Notes under the pieces: generated by a model | The model's input: the letters and a program-made list of their open reading frames with translations, nothing else | What the model was told of the DNA's origin: nothing | Databases searched by the model: none | NCBI RefSeq assembly: GCF_006442795.2 | Contig: NZ_CP083956.1 | Coordinates: forward strand, 4,999,501 to 5,063,500 | DNA length: 64,000 nucleotides | Reading direction: 5' to 3' | From: Mesorhizobium sp. B1-1-8 | Lineage (GTDB): Bacteria; Pseudomonadota; Alphaproteobacteria; Rhizobiales; Rhizobiaceae | Shown here: in pieces, positions 7,862-16,855 of the stretch | Layout: each line of letters starts with the position of its first letter | How positions within the stretch are numbered: position 1 is the stretch's first letter | Program-made: the position numbers and the translations under genes

Positions 7862-9637
7862 TCAGCCCTTCGGCGCGGGCGTCGGGTCCGGCTTGACCTT
7901 CGGGGTTTCCTGCGCCGTGTTGGATTCGATCGGCGGCAGGCCCTTGAGCAGCTTCTGCTGCAAGGCGGCAAGCACGTCCGGATCGGGCTTCAGGTCGCGC
8001 GCCTGGTTCCACTGGAAGGTCGCTTCGAGCTTGCGGCCGACGCGCCAATAGGCGTCGCCGAGATGGTCGTTGAGGACCGGATCCTCCGGCTTCAGCGACA
8101 CGGCCCGCTCCATTTCGCGCACGGCATCGTCGTAGCGGCCGAGGCGGTAATAGGCCCAGCCCAGCGAATCGACGATGTAGCCGTCGCTTGGCCGCAGATC
8201 GACGGCCTTCTGGATCATCGCCAGGCCTTCCTTGAGGTTGGTGTTCATGTCGACCCAGGAATAGCCGAGATAGTTCAGGACCTGCGGCTGATCGGGCTGC
8301 AGTTCCAGCGCCTTGCGAAAGTTGGGTTCGGCCTTCGGCCATTCCTTCAGCCGCTCATAGGCGATGCCGCGCTGGTAGAAGATGTTCCAGTTGGCGGCGG
8401 TCGGCGTCTTCAGCACCTCCGCGGCTTTGTCGTAGAGATTGGCGGCCGAGCGGAAATCCTCCTTGGAGGAGTAGACCCCGCCGAGCGCCAGATAGCCGCG
8501 CATGTCGTTGGGATGCTTGTCGAGATAGGCCTTGAGATGGGCGATCGCCTCGTCGTGCTTGTCGAGATCGGCAAGGTTGAGGCCGAGCTGCAGGTCCGAC
8601 AGCTCCTTCAGCGGCGAGGAATCGGGAATGCGCCGGTAGAGCGCGATGGCGCCCTCGCCGTCCTTCAGCTGCTCGGCGACGGCGGCGAGCTGCACCAGCG
8701 CCGCATCGCTGTTCGGCTTCAGCGCCAGCGCGTATTGCAGATAGAGCCGCACGAAAGGCTCGCCGCCGCCGCGATTGAGCGCGGTGGCAAGGTCGAGCAG
8801 GATTTCAGAGGCGCCGTCCGACGGGCTGGAGACGAACGGCTCGATCTTGTCGCCCTTGCTGATCCTGTCGCGCAGCGCGGTGATTTCCAGCTTGCCCGGC
8901 GCGAATGCCTCGGCCTGGTTGAGAATTGCCAATGCCTTGGACTTGTCGCCCTTGCGGGCGAGGAAGGAGGCATAGGCCTGGGCATTGCGCAGCCAGGTCT
9001 CAGGCGCCGAGCCGCCGGCCGCGGTGTCGGCCATGGTGGCGGCGTAGATTTCATCGGCCTTGTCGGAAAGGCCGGAGGCATCGGCGATCAGCGCGCGATG
9101 GAAGGACTTGAACAGGCCGAACCAGTCTGGCCCCTTGAGCTTGTCGATGGAGGCCATCGCCTCCGAAGCATCGCCCGCGCCTTGCTTGGCCCAGCCATCC
9201 ATGACGCCCGACAGCAGCCGGTCGAGGTCGGATTCGAGCGACAGCTTCAGCCAGTACTGGGCCTTGGTGAAATCCTTCTTGTGGAAGGAATCGACCGCGA
9301 GCGCCAGCCGCGAGAAGCGCTCGACATCCGGCACTTCCTTGAGCTTGTCGGCGTAGACCAGCGATTCCTCGAAGTGGCCTTGCGCGATCAGCGCCAGCAT
9401 CAGGCTCTGCTGCAGCTCGGGGTCGCCCGGCGCGAAGGCCAGCGCCTGCTTGTAATAGGCGATGGCGTTGTCGAGGTCGTTGTCGCTTTCGGCGGTATGG
9501 GCGGCGAGATAGGCGCCCGAGAAGGACGTGATCTGGACCGGTTGGGCGGTTTCCTTGGCCTGGGCAGGCAGCGCCGAAAGCGCCACACCCGTCAGAAATG
9601 CCAGCCTCTTCAGCCAGCGCGAACGTCCTTGCCGCAT
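7862..9637 (-). CDS. Exported tetratricopeptide-repeat protein
   Basis: A 591-residue protein. The ATG at 9637 gives a signal peptide (MRQGRSRWLKRLAFLTG, a hydrophobic core, then LPAQA). TPR helices fill the rest: DNDLDNAIAYYKQALAFAPG near residue 50 (shown in part), EAIAHLKAYLDKHPNDMRGY near 360, QPQVLNYLGYSWVD near 450 and GRYDDAVREMERAVSLKPED near 510. Proteins of this type act as periplasmic scaffolds, often for envelope assembly or outer-membrane complexes. Nothing nearby names a partner. An upstream in-frame start would precede the signal peptide and is rejected. The gene ends at the strong terminator at 7815-7841. Confidence 0.88.
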   Translation of the reverse strand: MRQGRSRWLKRLAFLTGVALSALPAQAKETAQPVQITSFSGAYLAAHTAESDNDLDNAIAYYKQALAFAPGDPELQQSLMLALIAQGHFEESLVYADKLKEVPDVERFSRLALAVDSFHKKDFTKAQYWLKLSLESDLDRLLSGVMDGWAKQGAGDASEAMASIDKLKGPDWFGLFKSFHRALIADASGLSDKADEIYAATMADTAAGGSAPETWLRNAQAYASFLARKGDKSKALAILNQAEAFAPGKLEITALRDRISKGDKIEPFVSSPSDGASEILLDLATALNRGGGEPFVRLYLQYALALKPNSDAALVQLAAVAEQLKDGEGAIALYRRIPDSSPLKELSDLQLGLNLADLDKHDEAIAHLKAYLDKHPNDMRGYLALGGVYSSKEDFRSAANLYDKAAEVLKTPTAANWNIFYQRGIAYERLKEWPKAEPNFRKALELQPDQPQVLNYLGYSWVDMNTNLKEGLAMIQKAVDLRPSDGYIVDSLGWAYYRLGRYDDAVREMERAVSLKPEDPVLNDHLGDAYWRVGRKLEATFQWNQARDLKPDPDVLAALQQKLLKGLPPIESNTAQETPKVKPDPTPAPKG

Positions 9638-9832
9638 CTTATCCCTTTCAGTCAGACGCGATCCCGCCCTCGGCGGACCGCCCTTAGACTCGACCTTTTC
9701 CGAACAAAGCATGGCCTTTTTGGGGTCATGCTTCAATGCGGCGCGAATCACAATCCGATCATCCCGCATAACAAACGACGGCAAGCACGGGAAATATCCT
9801 CCTGCGAGACCGAATGCGCCAGACGGTTCGGC

Positions 9833-10249
9833 TTAAAGGCGCGTGCCGCTAAAGCCGCTCGCTGCCACCGTGCCGCACAGTTCAAACCACTCGCAACCCG
9901 GACACGCGGTGCGCGTCAGGCCGGAAGAAAACGCTTTCCGCATCCGCGCCAGGCTCGGGGCATCCAACCCAAGCCGATCGCCGGTAAGGACGGTCCTGCC
10001 GAGCAGCTCGCCGATATCGCGCGCCGCGAGTTCGTCCCGCTCGGTTGCGCTTTCGCCCCGGCAGTGCGGCTCCGGCTCGTTGAGCAGCGGCGCGCAAATA
10101 TCGTCGGCCCCGGAAACGATCAGAAAATCCTCGCCCCCGCCAAGACGCGCTACGATCCCATCATAGTTGGCGGTGAAGGCGGGGCTGTATCCCTTGCCGA
10201 CATAGGTCAGCAGGCAAAGCAGGTGGTGGGCGCGGAGCCGGACGGTCAT
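9833..10249 (-). CDS. DUF1284 domain-containing protein
   Basis: A 138-residue protein beginning VRLRAHHLLCLLTYVGKGYS, the hallmark N terminus of the DUF1284 family. Conserved cysteines follow in DDICAPL, EPHCRG and TACPGCEWFELC, suggesting an iron-sulfur or zinc site. Function is unknown. It sits 6 bp downstream of bioY on the same strand, so it probably shares the BioR-controlled transcript. Confidence 0.85.
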   Translation of the reverse strand: MTVRLRAHHLLCLLTYVGKGYSPAFTANYDGIVARLGGGEDFLIVSGADDICAPLLNEPEPHCRGESATERDELAARDIGELLGRTVLTGDRLGLDAPSLARMRKAFSSGLTRTACPGCEWFELCGTVAASGFSGTRL

Positions 10250-10255
10250 CGGTCC

Positions 10256-10846
10256 TCAGGATGCACCGGCTGCCTTAGTGCCGGAGAACAGCTTGAGTGT
10301 CGCGGCGCCCAGCGCCGACTTCAGTAAGCCGCCGACGATGAACGGCAGGAAGCCGAAGGTGATGGCTTTCCCGGCGCCGATGATGACGGCGAGCCACGCC
10401 GTGCCGAGGACCAGGCACAGGAGATTGCCTAGCAGCATGGCGGCGAAAGCAAGCATGACCCGATTGCCGTTCCAGCCGCGCTCGGCCAGCCAGCCGACGA
10501 GAGCGCCGACAACCGGAAACGAAAACAGATAGCCGCCCGTCGGACCGACGAAATGCTGCATACCGGCCGCACCGCCGGCCAGCACCGGAAAGCCCGCCGC
10601 GGCCTCGACCAGCCAGGCGGCGATGGTGAGCGCGCCGAAACGCCAGCCATAGAGGGCGCCGACCAGCGTCACTGCGAAGGTCTGCATGGTGACAGGCACC
10701 GGCACCATAGGCACCTCGATGTAGGACGACAGCGCCAGGAACAGCGTGCCGAGTGCGACGGCCACGACCTGCCAGGCGAGCGAACGGCCATCCAGCCTGA
10801 ATGGGCTGAAGGAGGGCTTGCGGGTCGGATGTGCAAAGTTGGTCAC
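10256..10846 (-). CDS. bioY: Biotin transporter BioY (ECF-type S component)
   Basis: An integral membrane protein of 196 residues with about six hydrophobic helices. It shows the BioY patterns VPMVPVPVTMQTFAV (about residues 44-58) and FVGPTGGYLFSFP (about 103-115) with GWLAERGW between helices. It captures biotin and works alone or with the BioMN energy-coupling module. No bioM or bioN is seen in the window. Tandem BioR boxes lie 23-43 bp upstream, so expression is very probably repressed by the product of the next gene when biotin is plentiful. Confidence 0.95.
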   Translation of the reverse strand: MTNFAHPTRKPSFSPFRLDGRSLAWQVVAVALGTLFLALSSYIEVPMVPVPVTMQTFAVTLVGALYGWRFGALTIAAWLVEAAAGFPVLAGGAAGMQHFVGPTGGYLFSFPVVGALVGWLAERGWNGNRVMLAFAAMLLGNLLCLVLGTAWLAVIIGAGKAITFGFLPFIVGGLLKSALGAATLKLFSGTKAAGAS

Positions 10847-10869
10847 GGTGATTTCCCTGTTTGTTGAAA

Positions 10870-10889
10870 TTATAGATAATTATCTATTT
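10870..10889. promoter_or_regulatory. Tandem BioR boxes at the bioY promoter
   Basis: TTATAGATAA at 10870-10879 is an exact match (in reverse) to the rhizobial BioR box TTATCTATAA. It is followed directly by TTATCTATTT, an 8/10 match in the opposite orientation. The box ends 23 bp upstream of the bioY ATG, a position suited to blocking transcription. Confidence 0.85.
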
Positions 10890-11037
10890 CGATCTATTAT
10901 CGAATCCACATTTTTAGCTGGATAGCAAGCGCCTGCCCTGCGAAAAGCAGGTGGACCATCCGCGACGCTAACCATTCAGGTATCACCTGGACGCCAAAAG
11001 CCGACATTTTACGGAGACGGAACGCCAGCCGCGCTCG

Positions 11038-11703
11038 CTATCCGACGATGGCGAAGGCGTCGCGGGTTCTGCCGGAGGCGGTCTTGACAGGCTTCTGGCC
11101 GATCCATTGCACGTGCCGGCCAAGCGTGGCCATGGCCGATTCCCTGTTGCCCTGCCTGAGCGCGCTCAAAATCGCGCGGTGATCCTGATCGGTGCGGGTT
11201 TCCCATTCGGAGCGCCAGGCCGCAAACAGGAAGCGGGCGCTTGCGGCATGCAGATCATCGATCGTGGAAAGCAGGCGCGGCATGTTGCAGGGCGCCAGGA
11301 TAAGCCGGTGGAAGGTGCGATTGGCCTCCTCCCAGGAGCGGACGTCACGGGACTTGTCGCCGGCCTTGGTCGCCTCCTCGGCCTGGTCGAGGATGGCGGG
11401 CGTCAGGTGCGGCGCGGCGTGGCGCAAAGCCAGCACTTCGAGCGCTGCCCGCATCTCGGCCACCTCCCTCACCTCGCTGAGATCGAAGGCAGCGACGCGC
11501 ACGCCGCGGCGCGGTTCGCTGATTGCCAGACCTTGCGCCTCGAGACGGCGAAAAGCCTCCCGCACCGGGACGTGGCTGGTGTTGAATTCTTCCGCGACAT
11601 GGTCCTGGCGTAGCCGCGACCCCGGCTCGATGGCGCCCGATATGATGCGGTCCGCCAGTGCCTTGCTGATGCGGACGGCGATGGTGTCGTCTGAACTGGC
11701 CAT
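11038..11703 (-). CDS. bioR: BioR, GntR-family repressor of biotin genes
   Basis: A 221-residue regulator with an N-terminal winged helix (SRLRQDHVAEEFNTSHVPVR at about residues 28-47, then EAFRRLEAQGLAISEPRRG) and a C-terminal FCD-type ligand domain (EEANRTFHRLIL, DQDHRAILSAL). GntR proteins of this type next to biotin genes in Rhizobiales are BioR. The assignment rests on three things: the family, adjacency to bioY, and BioR boxes upstream of both bioY and this gene. The box at 11707-11716 ends 3 bp from its own start codon, which implies autorepression. The gap to bioY (10847-11037) holds the tandem boxes and no gene. Confidence 0.88.
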   Translation of the reverse strand: MASSDDTIAVRISKALADRIISGAIEPGSRLRQDHVAEEFNTSHVPVREAFRRLEAQGLAISEPRRGVRVAAFDLSEVREVAEMRAALEVLALRHAAPHLTPAILDQAEEATKAGDKSRDVRSWEEANRTFHRLILAPCNMPRLLSTIDDLHAASARFLFAAWRSEWETRTDQDHRAILSALRQGNRESAMATLGRHVQWIGQKPVKTASGRTRDAFAIVG

Positions 11704-11706
11704 GTT

Positions 11707-11716
11707 TTATAGATAA
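11707..11716. promoter_or_regulatory. BioR box upstream of bioR
   Basis: An exact TTATAGATAA lying 3 bp before the bioR ATG (minus strand), identical to the box at bioY. It implies negative autoregulation. Confidence 0.8.
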
Positions 11717-11766
11717 TTTGTGGAGCCGTCGGTTGTCGAGACGATCGAGCCGGGATTCACAGGTAC

Positions 11767-11786
11767 CTCCCGGCGGATGCCGGGAG
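11767..11786. terminator. Hairpin downstream of the polyprenyl synthase gene
   Basis: Perfect 8-bp stem CTCCCGGC / GCCGGGAG with loop GGAT, 25 bp past the stop on the minus strand. There is no T-tract, so it may be an mRNA-end stabiliser rather than an intrinsic terminator. Confidence 0.45.
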
Positions 11787-11810
11787 CAAGGCCTGGAATC
11801 CGGCAGGCTC

Positions 11811-12836
11811 TCAGTTCACCCGGCTGATGCAGAAATCGATGACGTCGATCAGCGCCGATTTTTGCGGCGTCGCTTCCAGCGGCGCCAGCGCATCCCTGGC
11901 GATCTCGCCGAAATGGCGGGCGCGGCCTATCGTGTCGGCGATGGCGCCATGGCGGATCATCAGGCCGATCGCCTTCTCCAGCCCGGCATCGTCAGTGACA
12001 TTGTCCTCGATGGCGCGCTTCCAGAAGGTGCGCTCGGCCTTGGTGCCGCGCCGGTAGGCGAGGATCACCGGCAGCGTCACCTTGCCTTCGCGAAAATCGT
12101 CGCCGACATTCTTGCCGAGATCCTTGCTGGTGCCGCCATAATCGAGCGCATCGTCGATAAGCTGGAAGGCGAGGCCGAGATTCATGCCGTAGGAGCGCAG
12201 CGCGACGCGGTCGGTCCGCGAGGCCTGGGCAATGACCGGGCCGACCTCGGCGGCGGCCGAAAACAGCGCCGCGGTCTTGGCCTTGATGACGGCGAAATGC
12301 TCGTCCTCGGTGGTCTCCAGGTTCTTGGCGGCGGCAAGCTGCATCACCTCGCCCTCGGCGATGATCGAAGCAGCGCTGGACAGGATGTCGAGGGCTTCCA
12401 GCGAGCCGACCTCGACCATCATGCGAAAGGCCTGGCCGAGCAGGAAATCGCCGACCAGCACGCTTGCCTGGTTGCCCCAGATCATGCGCGCGGTCTTCTT
12501 GCCGCGGCGCAGCGCGCTTTCATCGACGACATCGTCGTGAAGCAGCGTTGCGGTGTGCATGAACTCGACCGCGGTCGCCAGCTTGACATGGCCCTCGCCC
12601 GAATAGCCGAACATCTGGGCGGCGGCGAGCGTCAGCATCGGCCGCAGCCGCTTGCCGCCTGACGAGATCAGGTGGTTGGCGATCTCCGGGATCATCTCGA
12701 CGTCGGAGCCGGCCTTGGACAGGATCAGCTCGTTGACTCGGCCCATGTCGGCGGCCGTCAGATCGATGAGATCCTTGATGGAGGCGGGTTCCCGCTTCCC
12801 GTTTTCAATGTTGAGAACGACACCCACCACGATCAC
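11811..12836 (-). CDS. ispB: Octaprenyl/polyprenyl diphosphate synthase
   Basis: A trans-isoprenyl diphosphate synthase of 341 residues that builds the ubiquinone side chain from farnesyl diphosphate and IPP. Both aspartate-rich motifs are present: the first in LLHDDVVDES (about residue 100) and the second in QLIDDALDYGG (about residue 227). GGKRLRPML near residue 60 binds IPP. The long-chain class is inferred from overall similarity to IspB-type enzymes and from its lone position; chain length cannot be read. It is divergent from the DUF2007 gene, with 154 bp between. Confidence 0.92.
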   Translation of the reverse strand: MIVVGVVLNIENGKREPASIKDLIDLTAADMGRVNELILSKAGSDVEMIPEIANHLISSGGKRLRPMLTLAAAQMFGYSGEGHVKLATAVEFMHTATLLHDDVVDESALRRGKKTARMIWGNQASVLVGDFLLGQAFRMMVEVGSLEALDILSSAASIIAEGEVMQLAAAKNLETTEDEHFAVIKAKTAALFSAAAEVGPVIAQASRTDRVALRSYGMNLGLAFQLIDDALDYGGTSKDLGKNVGDDFREGKVTLPVILAYRRGTKAERTFWKRAIEDNVTDDAGLEKAIGLMIRHGAIADTIGRARHFGEIARDALAPLEATPQKSALIDVIDFCISRVN

Positions 12837-12990
12837 TCCCGTCTAATCCACGCGCACGACGGCACCCCTTGTCCCGGCGGGACTCTAGGGCGGCACTACC
12901 GGGCACGGCAAGAGGCGAATTGGCGCGGCTGTTCCCGTGTGACGTGCGGCATGCGTTTACATCAACGCCGCAAACTGCGAGTTTCATTCC

Positions 12991-13215
12991 ATGATCGAGC
13001 TCATCCGCACCAACGACGCCGTCGTCATCTCCTTCGTCGAATCGCTGATGCGCGACGCCGGCATCGCCTGTTTCGTCGCCGACCAGAACATGAGCGTGCT
13101 CGACGGCTCGCTCGGCATCCTGCCGCGGCGCGTCATGGTCGATGCCGACAAGGCCGATGCGGCGCGGCGCATCCTGAAGGATGCCGGCATCGAGAACGAA
13201 ATCCGCCAGAACTAA
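12991..13215 (+). CDS. DUF2007 domain-containing protein
   Basis: A 74-residue protein matching the DUF2007 pattern: IELIRTNDAVVISFVESLM, then DAGI, then a C-terminal RRVMVDADKADAARRIL. The domain is described as a putative signal-transducing module with a ferredoxin-like fold. No catalytic residues are evident. Its stop codon overlaps the ATG of the methyltransferase by one base, so the two are translationally coupled. Confidence 0.85.
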   Translation: MIELIRTNDAVVISFVESLMRDAGIACFVADQNMSVLDGSLGILPRRVMVDADKADAARRILKDAGIENEIRQN

Positions 13216-14027
13216 TGGCAGCACAAGCAATGGAAACACCGGGCGCCCTCGCCCCCGACACGCCGGCTCACACGGTCGATGCCTTCCACCGCGGGCGCTT
13301 CTGGCTGGTGCAACCAAGGCAGAGCGGCCACCGCGCCGGCATGGACGCCATGATGCTGGCGGCCGCCGTGCCATCCGCCTTTTCCGGGCGGCTCGCCGAT
13401 TTCGGCGCCGGCGCCGGCGCGGCAGCCCTTGCCGTGCTGTCGCGTTGCCCCGCGGCGCACGCCGTGCTGGTCGAGCGCTCGGCCGAAATGGCGGCGTTTG
13501 CCGCCACCACGCTTGCCCATCCCGGCAATGCGCATCTCGGCGACCGCGCCTCGGTGCTGACGGCCGACGTCACGCTATCAGGCCGGGCGCGCGGCGAGGC
13601 CGGGCTGGCCGACAATTCCTTCGACTTCGTCATCATGAACCCGCCATTCAACGCCGCCGAGGATCGCGCCACCCCTGATGCGCTGCGCAGGCAAGCACAT
13701 GTCACGCAAGACGGGCTGTTCGAGCGCTGGATCAGGAGCGCGGCGGCCGTGGTGAAGCCGCGCGGCGGGCTCGCACTCATCGCCAGGCCCGAGCAGCTTG
13801 TTGCCATTCTCGATGCGATCGAAGGCCGCTTCGGCGATGCCGAGATGCTTTGCGTTCACCCGCGCCCCGAGGCGGCGGCGATCCGGATCGTCATCAGGGC
13901 GGTGCTCGGCGCGCGCGGCAAGCTTTCGGTCCGGCCGCCGTTGACCTTGCATGGCCTATCCGGCAACGAGCCGACGGAGCGGACCGAGATGATCAACAAT
14001 GGCCTGGCGTCGCTGTTCGGCGACTGA
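13215..14027 (+). CDS. Class I SAM-dependent N-methyltransferase (tRNA1Val TrmN6/HemK-like)
   Basis: A 270-residue Rossmann-fold methyltransferase. The SAM loop is ADFGAGAGAAALAV (about residues 60-73), the acidic residue ends VLVER, and the catalytic motif is NPPF (about 141-144), typical of enzymes that methylate amino groups of adenine or glutamine. Proteins like this are often annotated as tRNA1(Val) adenine-37-N6 methyltransferases. Chain length and the FWLVQPRQSGHRAGMDAMML N terminus agree, but the substrate is an inference. Start: the ATG at 13215 overlaps the previous stop. Confidence 0.87.
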   Translation: MAAQAMETPGALAPDTPAHTVDAFHRGRFWLVQPRQSGHRAGMDAMMLAAAVPSAFSGRLADFGAGAGAAALAVLSRCPAAHAVLVERSAEMAAFAATTLAHPGNAHLGDRASVLTADVTLSGRARGEAGLADNSFDFVIMNPPFNAAEDRATPDALRRQAHVTQDGLFERWIRSAAAVVKPRGGLALIARPEQLVAILDAIEGRFGDAEMLCVHPRPEAAAIRIVIRAVLGARGKLSVRPPLTLHGLSGNEPTERTEMINNGLASLFGD

Positions 14028-14138
14028 GCGGCCGCGCTTGCCGGCAGAGGCATTTTGCTGTTGGCCGGCGAATTCCTACATGCCAAGAGCAAAGATGAAT
14101 CCTCATCTTGTCCTGCAAATGACCGGAGACACGCTTTC

Positions 14139-14996
14139 GTGAAACGCTTCTTCAACCGCCTGCTGCCGAAATCCTGGCGCTCGACAGTCGTCACTATCCC
14201 GGTCATCCGGCTGCATGGCACCATCATGGCCGGCGGCGGCCCGCTCCGGCCGACCCTGTCGCTCGCCTCCACGGCCGGCCTGATCGAGAAGGCGTTCGCG
14301 TTCGACGCGCCGGCGGTGGCCATCTCGATCAATTCGCCGGGCGGCTCGCCGGTGCAGTCGCGGCTGATCTTCAAGCGCATCCGCGATCTCGCTGCCGAGA
14401 AGAACAAGAAGGTGCTGGTCTTCGTCGAGGACGTGGCGGCGTCCGGCGGCTACATGATCGCGATCGCCGGCGACGAGATCTTCGCCGATCCGTCCTCGAT
14501 CGTCGGCTCGATCGGCGTGGTGTCGGCCTCGTTCGGTTTCCCGGAACTGTTGAAGAAGATCGGCGTCGAGCGCCGCGTCCACACGGCCGGCCAGAACAAG
14601 GCGGTGCTCGACCCGTTCAGGCCGGAGAAGAAGGAAGATATCGAGCGGCTGAAGACGCTGCAGCTTGAAGTGCACGAGACCTTCATCGACCTCGTCAAGG
14701 AGCGGCGCGGCACTAGGCTGAAGGACGATCCGGACCTCTTCACCGGCCTGTTCTGGACCGCCAAGAAAGGCCTCGAGCTAGGCCTAGTCGATGCGCTGGG
14801 CGATATGCGCGGCGTGCTCAAGACCCGTTTCGGCGCCAAGACCGAGCTCAGGCTGGTCAGCGCCCCGCGCGGGCTTTTCGGCCGCTTCGGCCTGTTCGGC
14901 TCGCGTCTTTCGGCACCCGACATCGCCGCGGCCGCCGCCAGCGGCGTCATCGATGCGGCGGAAGAGCGCGCGCTTTGGGCGCGCTTCAGGCTTTGA
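14139..14996 (+). CDS. S49 family serine peptidase (SppA/SohB-like)
   Basis: A 285-residue short-form signal-peptide-peptidase relative. The crotonase-like core is visible: VIRLHGTIMAGGG, then AVAISINSPGGSPVQS, then VEDVAASGGYMIAIA, whose serine (ASGG, about residue 107) is the nucleophile. TAGQNK (about 152) supplies the likely general-base lysine, and GSIGVVSASFGF precedes it. No N-terminal membrane helix is obvious, so it may be cytosolic or peripheral. I chose the GTG at 14139 with a GGAG upstream; extending to 14055 adds unrelated residues. Confidence 0.9.
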   Translation: MKRFFNRLLPKSWRSTVVTIPVIRLHGTIMAGGGPLRPTLSLASTAGLIEKAFAFDAPAVAISINSPGGSPVQSRLIFKRIRDLAAEKNKKVLVFVEDVAASGGYMIAIAGDEIFADPSSIVGSIGVVSASFGFPELLKKIGVERRVHTAGQNKAVLDPFRPEKKEDIERLKTLQLEVHETFIDLVKERRGTRLKDDPDLFTGLFWTAKKGLELGLVDALGDMRGVLKTRFGAKTELRLVSAPRGLFGRFGLFGSRLSAPDIAAAAASGVIDAAEERALWARFRL

Positions 14997-15078
14997 AAAA
15001 GCCATAAAAGCCGCTAGCATTGCCACTTGACCGAGCCCATCCGGCCGGCCTTGCCGCCGATAGCGGAAGGAGTTTGAG

Positions 15079-15264
15079 ATGCCGCAGATCATTTTCTTCG
15101 CCGTCGTCGGCGCCGCCGCTTATTTCGGCTATCGCACCTTCGTGCGCGAGGCCGAGCGCGTGACGGCCAAGATCCGGCGCACCGAGAAACAGGCGGCCAA
15201 CGGCACGATGGGAACGCTGGTCAAGGATCCGAAGACCGGCGAGTACCGTCTGGCCAAGGACTGA
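15079..15264 (+). CDS. Small single-pass membrane protein, conserved hypothetical
   Basis: 61 residues: a short hydrophobic N-terminal helix (PQIIFFAVVGAAAYFGYRT) followed by a charged tail (VREAERVTAKIRRTEKQ) ending LVKDPKTGEYRLAKD. A strong Shine-Dalgarno (GGAAGGAG) 6 bp before the ATG supports it. The gene lies between the S49 peptidase and ispE on the same strand. Function unknown. Confidence 0.75.
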   Translation: MPQIIFFAVVGAAAYFGYRTFVREAERVTAKIRRTEKQAANGTMGTLVKDPKTGEYRLAKD

Positions 15265-15290
15265 ACGCCATCTCGCCAGCAGCCGACATT

Positions 15291-16187
15291 TTGGAGACCG
15301 GCACACAAGCCCGGACTTGGCTTGCACCTGCCAAGATCAATCTGGCGCTGCATGTCATCGGCCGCCGGCCGGACGGTTATCACCTGCTCGACAGCCTTGC
15401 CGTGTTCACCCGCTTCGGCGACCGGGTGGAGATCGGGCTGGCCGAGCATGACGAATTTATGGTGTCCGGGCGCTATGCCGCCGGCGTGCCGCTCGATGGC
15501 GACAATCTGGCGGTCAAGGCGCGCGATGCATTGCGGCGGGAAGCCGGCGCACGGCCGACGCCGCCGGTCGCCATCCGGCTGGAAAAGAACCTGCCGATCG
15601 CCTCCGGCGTCGGCGGCGGCTCAAGCGATGCGGCAGCGGTGCTCAACGGCCTCGCCCGAACCTGGGGCCTCGACATCGACGAAGCCGGACTGGCGCGGAT
15701 CGGGCTGTCGCTCGGCGCCGACCTGCCGATGTGCCTCAGGGCAAGGCCGCTGATCGCGCGCGGCATTGGCGACGAGCTGTCGCGGCTCAAGGATTTCCCG
15801 GCGCTGGCGCTGGTTCTCGTCAATCCCGGCGCCGCCGTCGCCACGCCCGACGTGTTCAAGGCGCTTGCCAGGCGCGACAACGAGCCGCTGCCGCCCTTGC
15901 CGCGCCGTCTCGACTTCCACGCTGTCCGAAACTGGCTGGAGACGACACGCAACGATCTCGAGCCAGTCGCGCGCTCGATCCAGCCGGCCATCGGCGAAGC
16001 GCTCAAGGCGCTCAACAAAGCGGATGCTGCCTTCGCCCGCATGTCGGGCTCCGGCGCCACCTGCTTCGGCCTGTTCGAGACCGGCAATGTCGCCAAGCGC
16101 GCTGCGATCGAGATCCGCGGCCGCCACCCCGACTGGTTCGTCGCCGCAACGCGCAGCATGGAGGCCGGCGCCCATGGCCAGGATTGA
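15291..16187 (+). CDS. ispE: 4-diphosphocytidyl-2-C-methyl-D-erythritol kinase
   Basis: A GHMP kinase of the MEP pathway that phosphorylates CDP-methylerythritol on the route to IPP and DMAPP. Visible motifs: LAPAKINLALHV at about residues 11-22, the ATP-binding LPIASGVGGGSSDAA at about 103-117, and the C-terminal MSGSGATCFGLF at about 249-260. Length (298) is normal. The start is a TTG at 15291; no ATG or GTG in frame fits better. It ends 14 bp inside moaB. With the polyprenyl synthase at 11.8 kb it is the second isoprenoid gene of the region. Confidence 0.95.
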   Translation: METGTQARTWLAPAKINLALHVIGRRPDGYHLLDSLAVFTRFGDRVEIGLAEHDEFMVSGRYAAGVPLDGDNLAVKARDALRREAGARPTPPVAIRLEKNLPIASGVGGGSSDAAAVLNGLARTWGLDIDEAGLARIGLSLGADLPMCLRARPLIARGIGDELSRLKDFPALALVLVNPGAAVATPDVFKALARRDNEPLPPLPRRLDFHAVRNWLETTRNDLEPVARSIQPAIGEALKALNKADAAFARMSGSGATCFGLFETGNVAKRAAIEIRGRHPDWFVAATRSMEAGAHGQD

Positions 16188-16737
16188 CGAAAGCCGCCCC
16201 TTCATTGCGGTGCGCATCGCGGTGCTGACGGTTTCCGACACGCGCAGCCTCGCCGACGACAAATCCGGCCAGACGCTGGCCGACCGCATCACCGAGGCCG
16301 GCCATATCCTTGCCGCGCGCGACATCGTCACCGACGACCGTGAAAAGATCCGCGACAAGGTGCTCGGCTGGTCGAAAGACGAAAATGTCGATGTCGTCAT
16401 CACCACCGGCGGCACCGGCTTCACCGGCCGCGACGTGACGCCGGAAGCGCTGGAGCCGATCTTCGAGAAGCGCATGGACGGCTTTTCGGAAGTCTTCCAC
16501 CGCATCTCCTTCGACAAGATCGGCACCGCGACGATCCAGAGCCGCGCGACCGGCGGCGTCGTCAACGCAACCTTCGTCTTCGTGCTGCCGGGCTCGCCCG
16601 GCGCCTGCAAGGACGCCTGGGACAGCATATTGAAGCCGCAGCTCGACTACCGGCACATGCCCTGCAACTTCGTCGAGATCATGCCGCGGCTTGACGAGCA
16701 TTTGCGGCGCGGCGGCAAGACCGGATCGCAAACATAG
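16174..16737 (+). CDS. moaB: Molybdenum cofactor biosynthesis protein B
   Basis: A 187-residue MoaB/MogA-fold protein expected to act in adenylylation of molybdopterin. Family motifs: RIAVLTVSDTRS near residue 14, ITTGGTGFTGRDVTPEAL near 72 and VLPGSPGACKDAWDSIL near 134. The ATG at 16174 lies inside the end of ispE (14-bp overlap), which suggests coupled translation although the pathways differ. Confidence 0.94.
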   Translation: MARIDESRPFIAVRIAVLTVSDTRSLADDKSGQTLADRITEAGHILAARDIVTDDREKIRDKVLGWSKDENVDVVITTGGTGFTGRDVTPEALEPIFEKRMDGFSEVFHRISFDKIGTATIQSRATGGVVNATFVFVLPGSPGACKDAWDSILKPQLDYRHMPCNFVEIMPRLDEHLRRGGKTGSQT

Positions 16738-16855
16738 GCAAAGCGCCGGTTCGAGATTGCCTTCGCCAGGCAGAATGGCGAGCTCGCCTTCGAAAAGCCA
16801 TTCCAAGTCCCGTGACTGAAAGTTACCTTGTCTGCGCCAGCAAGGAACTTGTGCG

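Noticed and set aside
10890..11037. Possible riboswitch or structured leader between bioR and bioY
   Set aside because: Only short hairpins are visible. The BioR boxes already explain control, and no riboswitch consensus was found.
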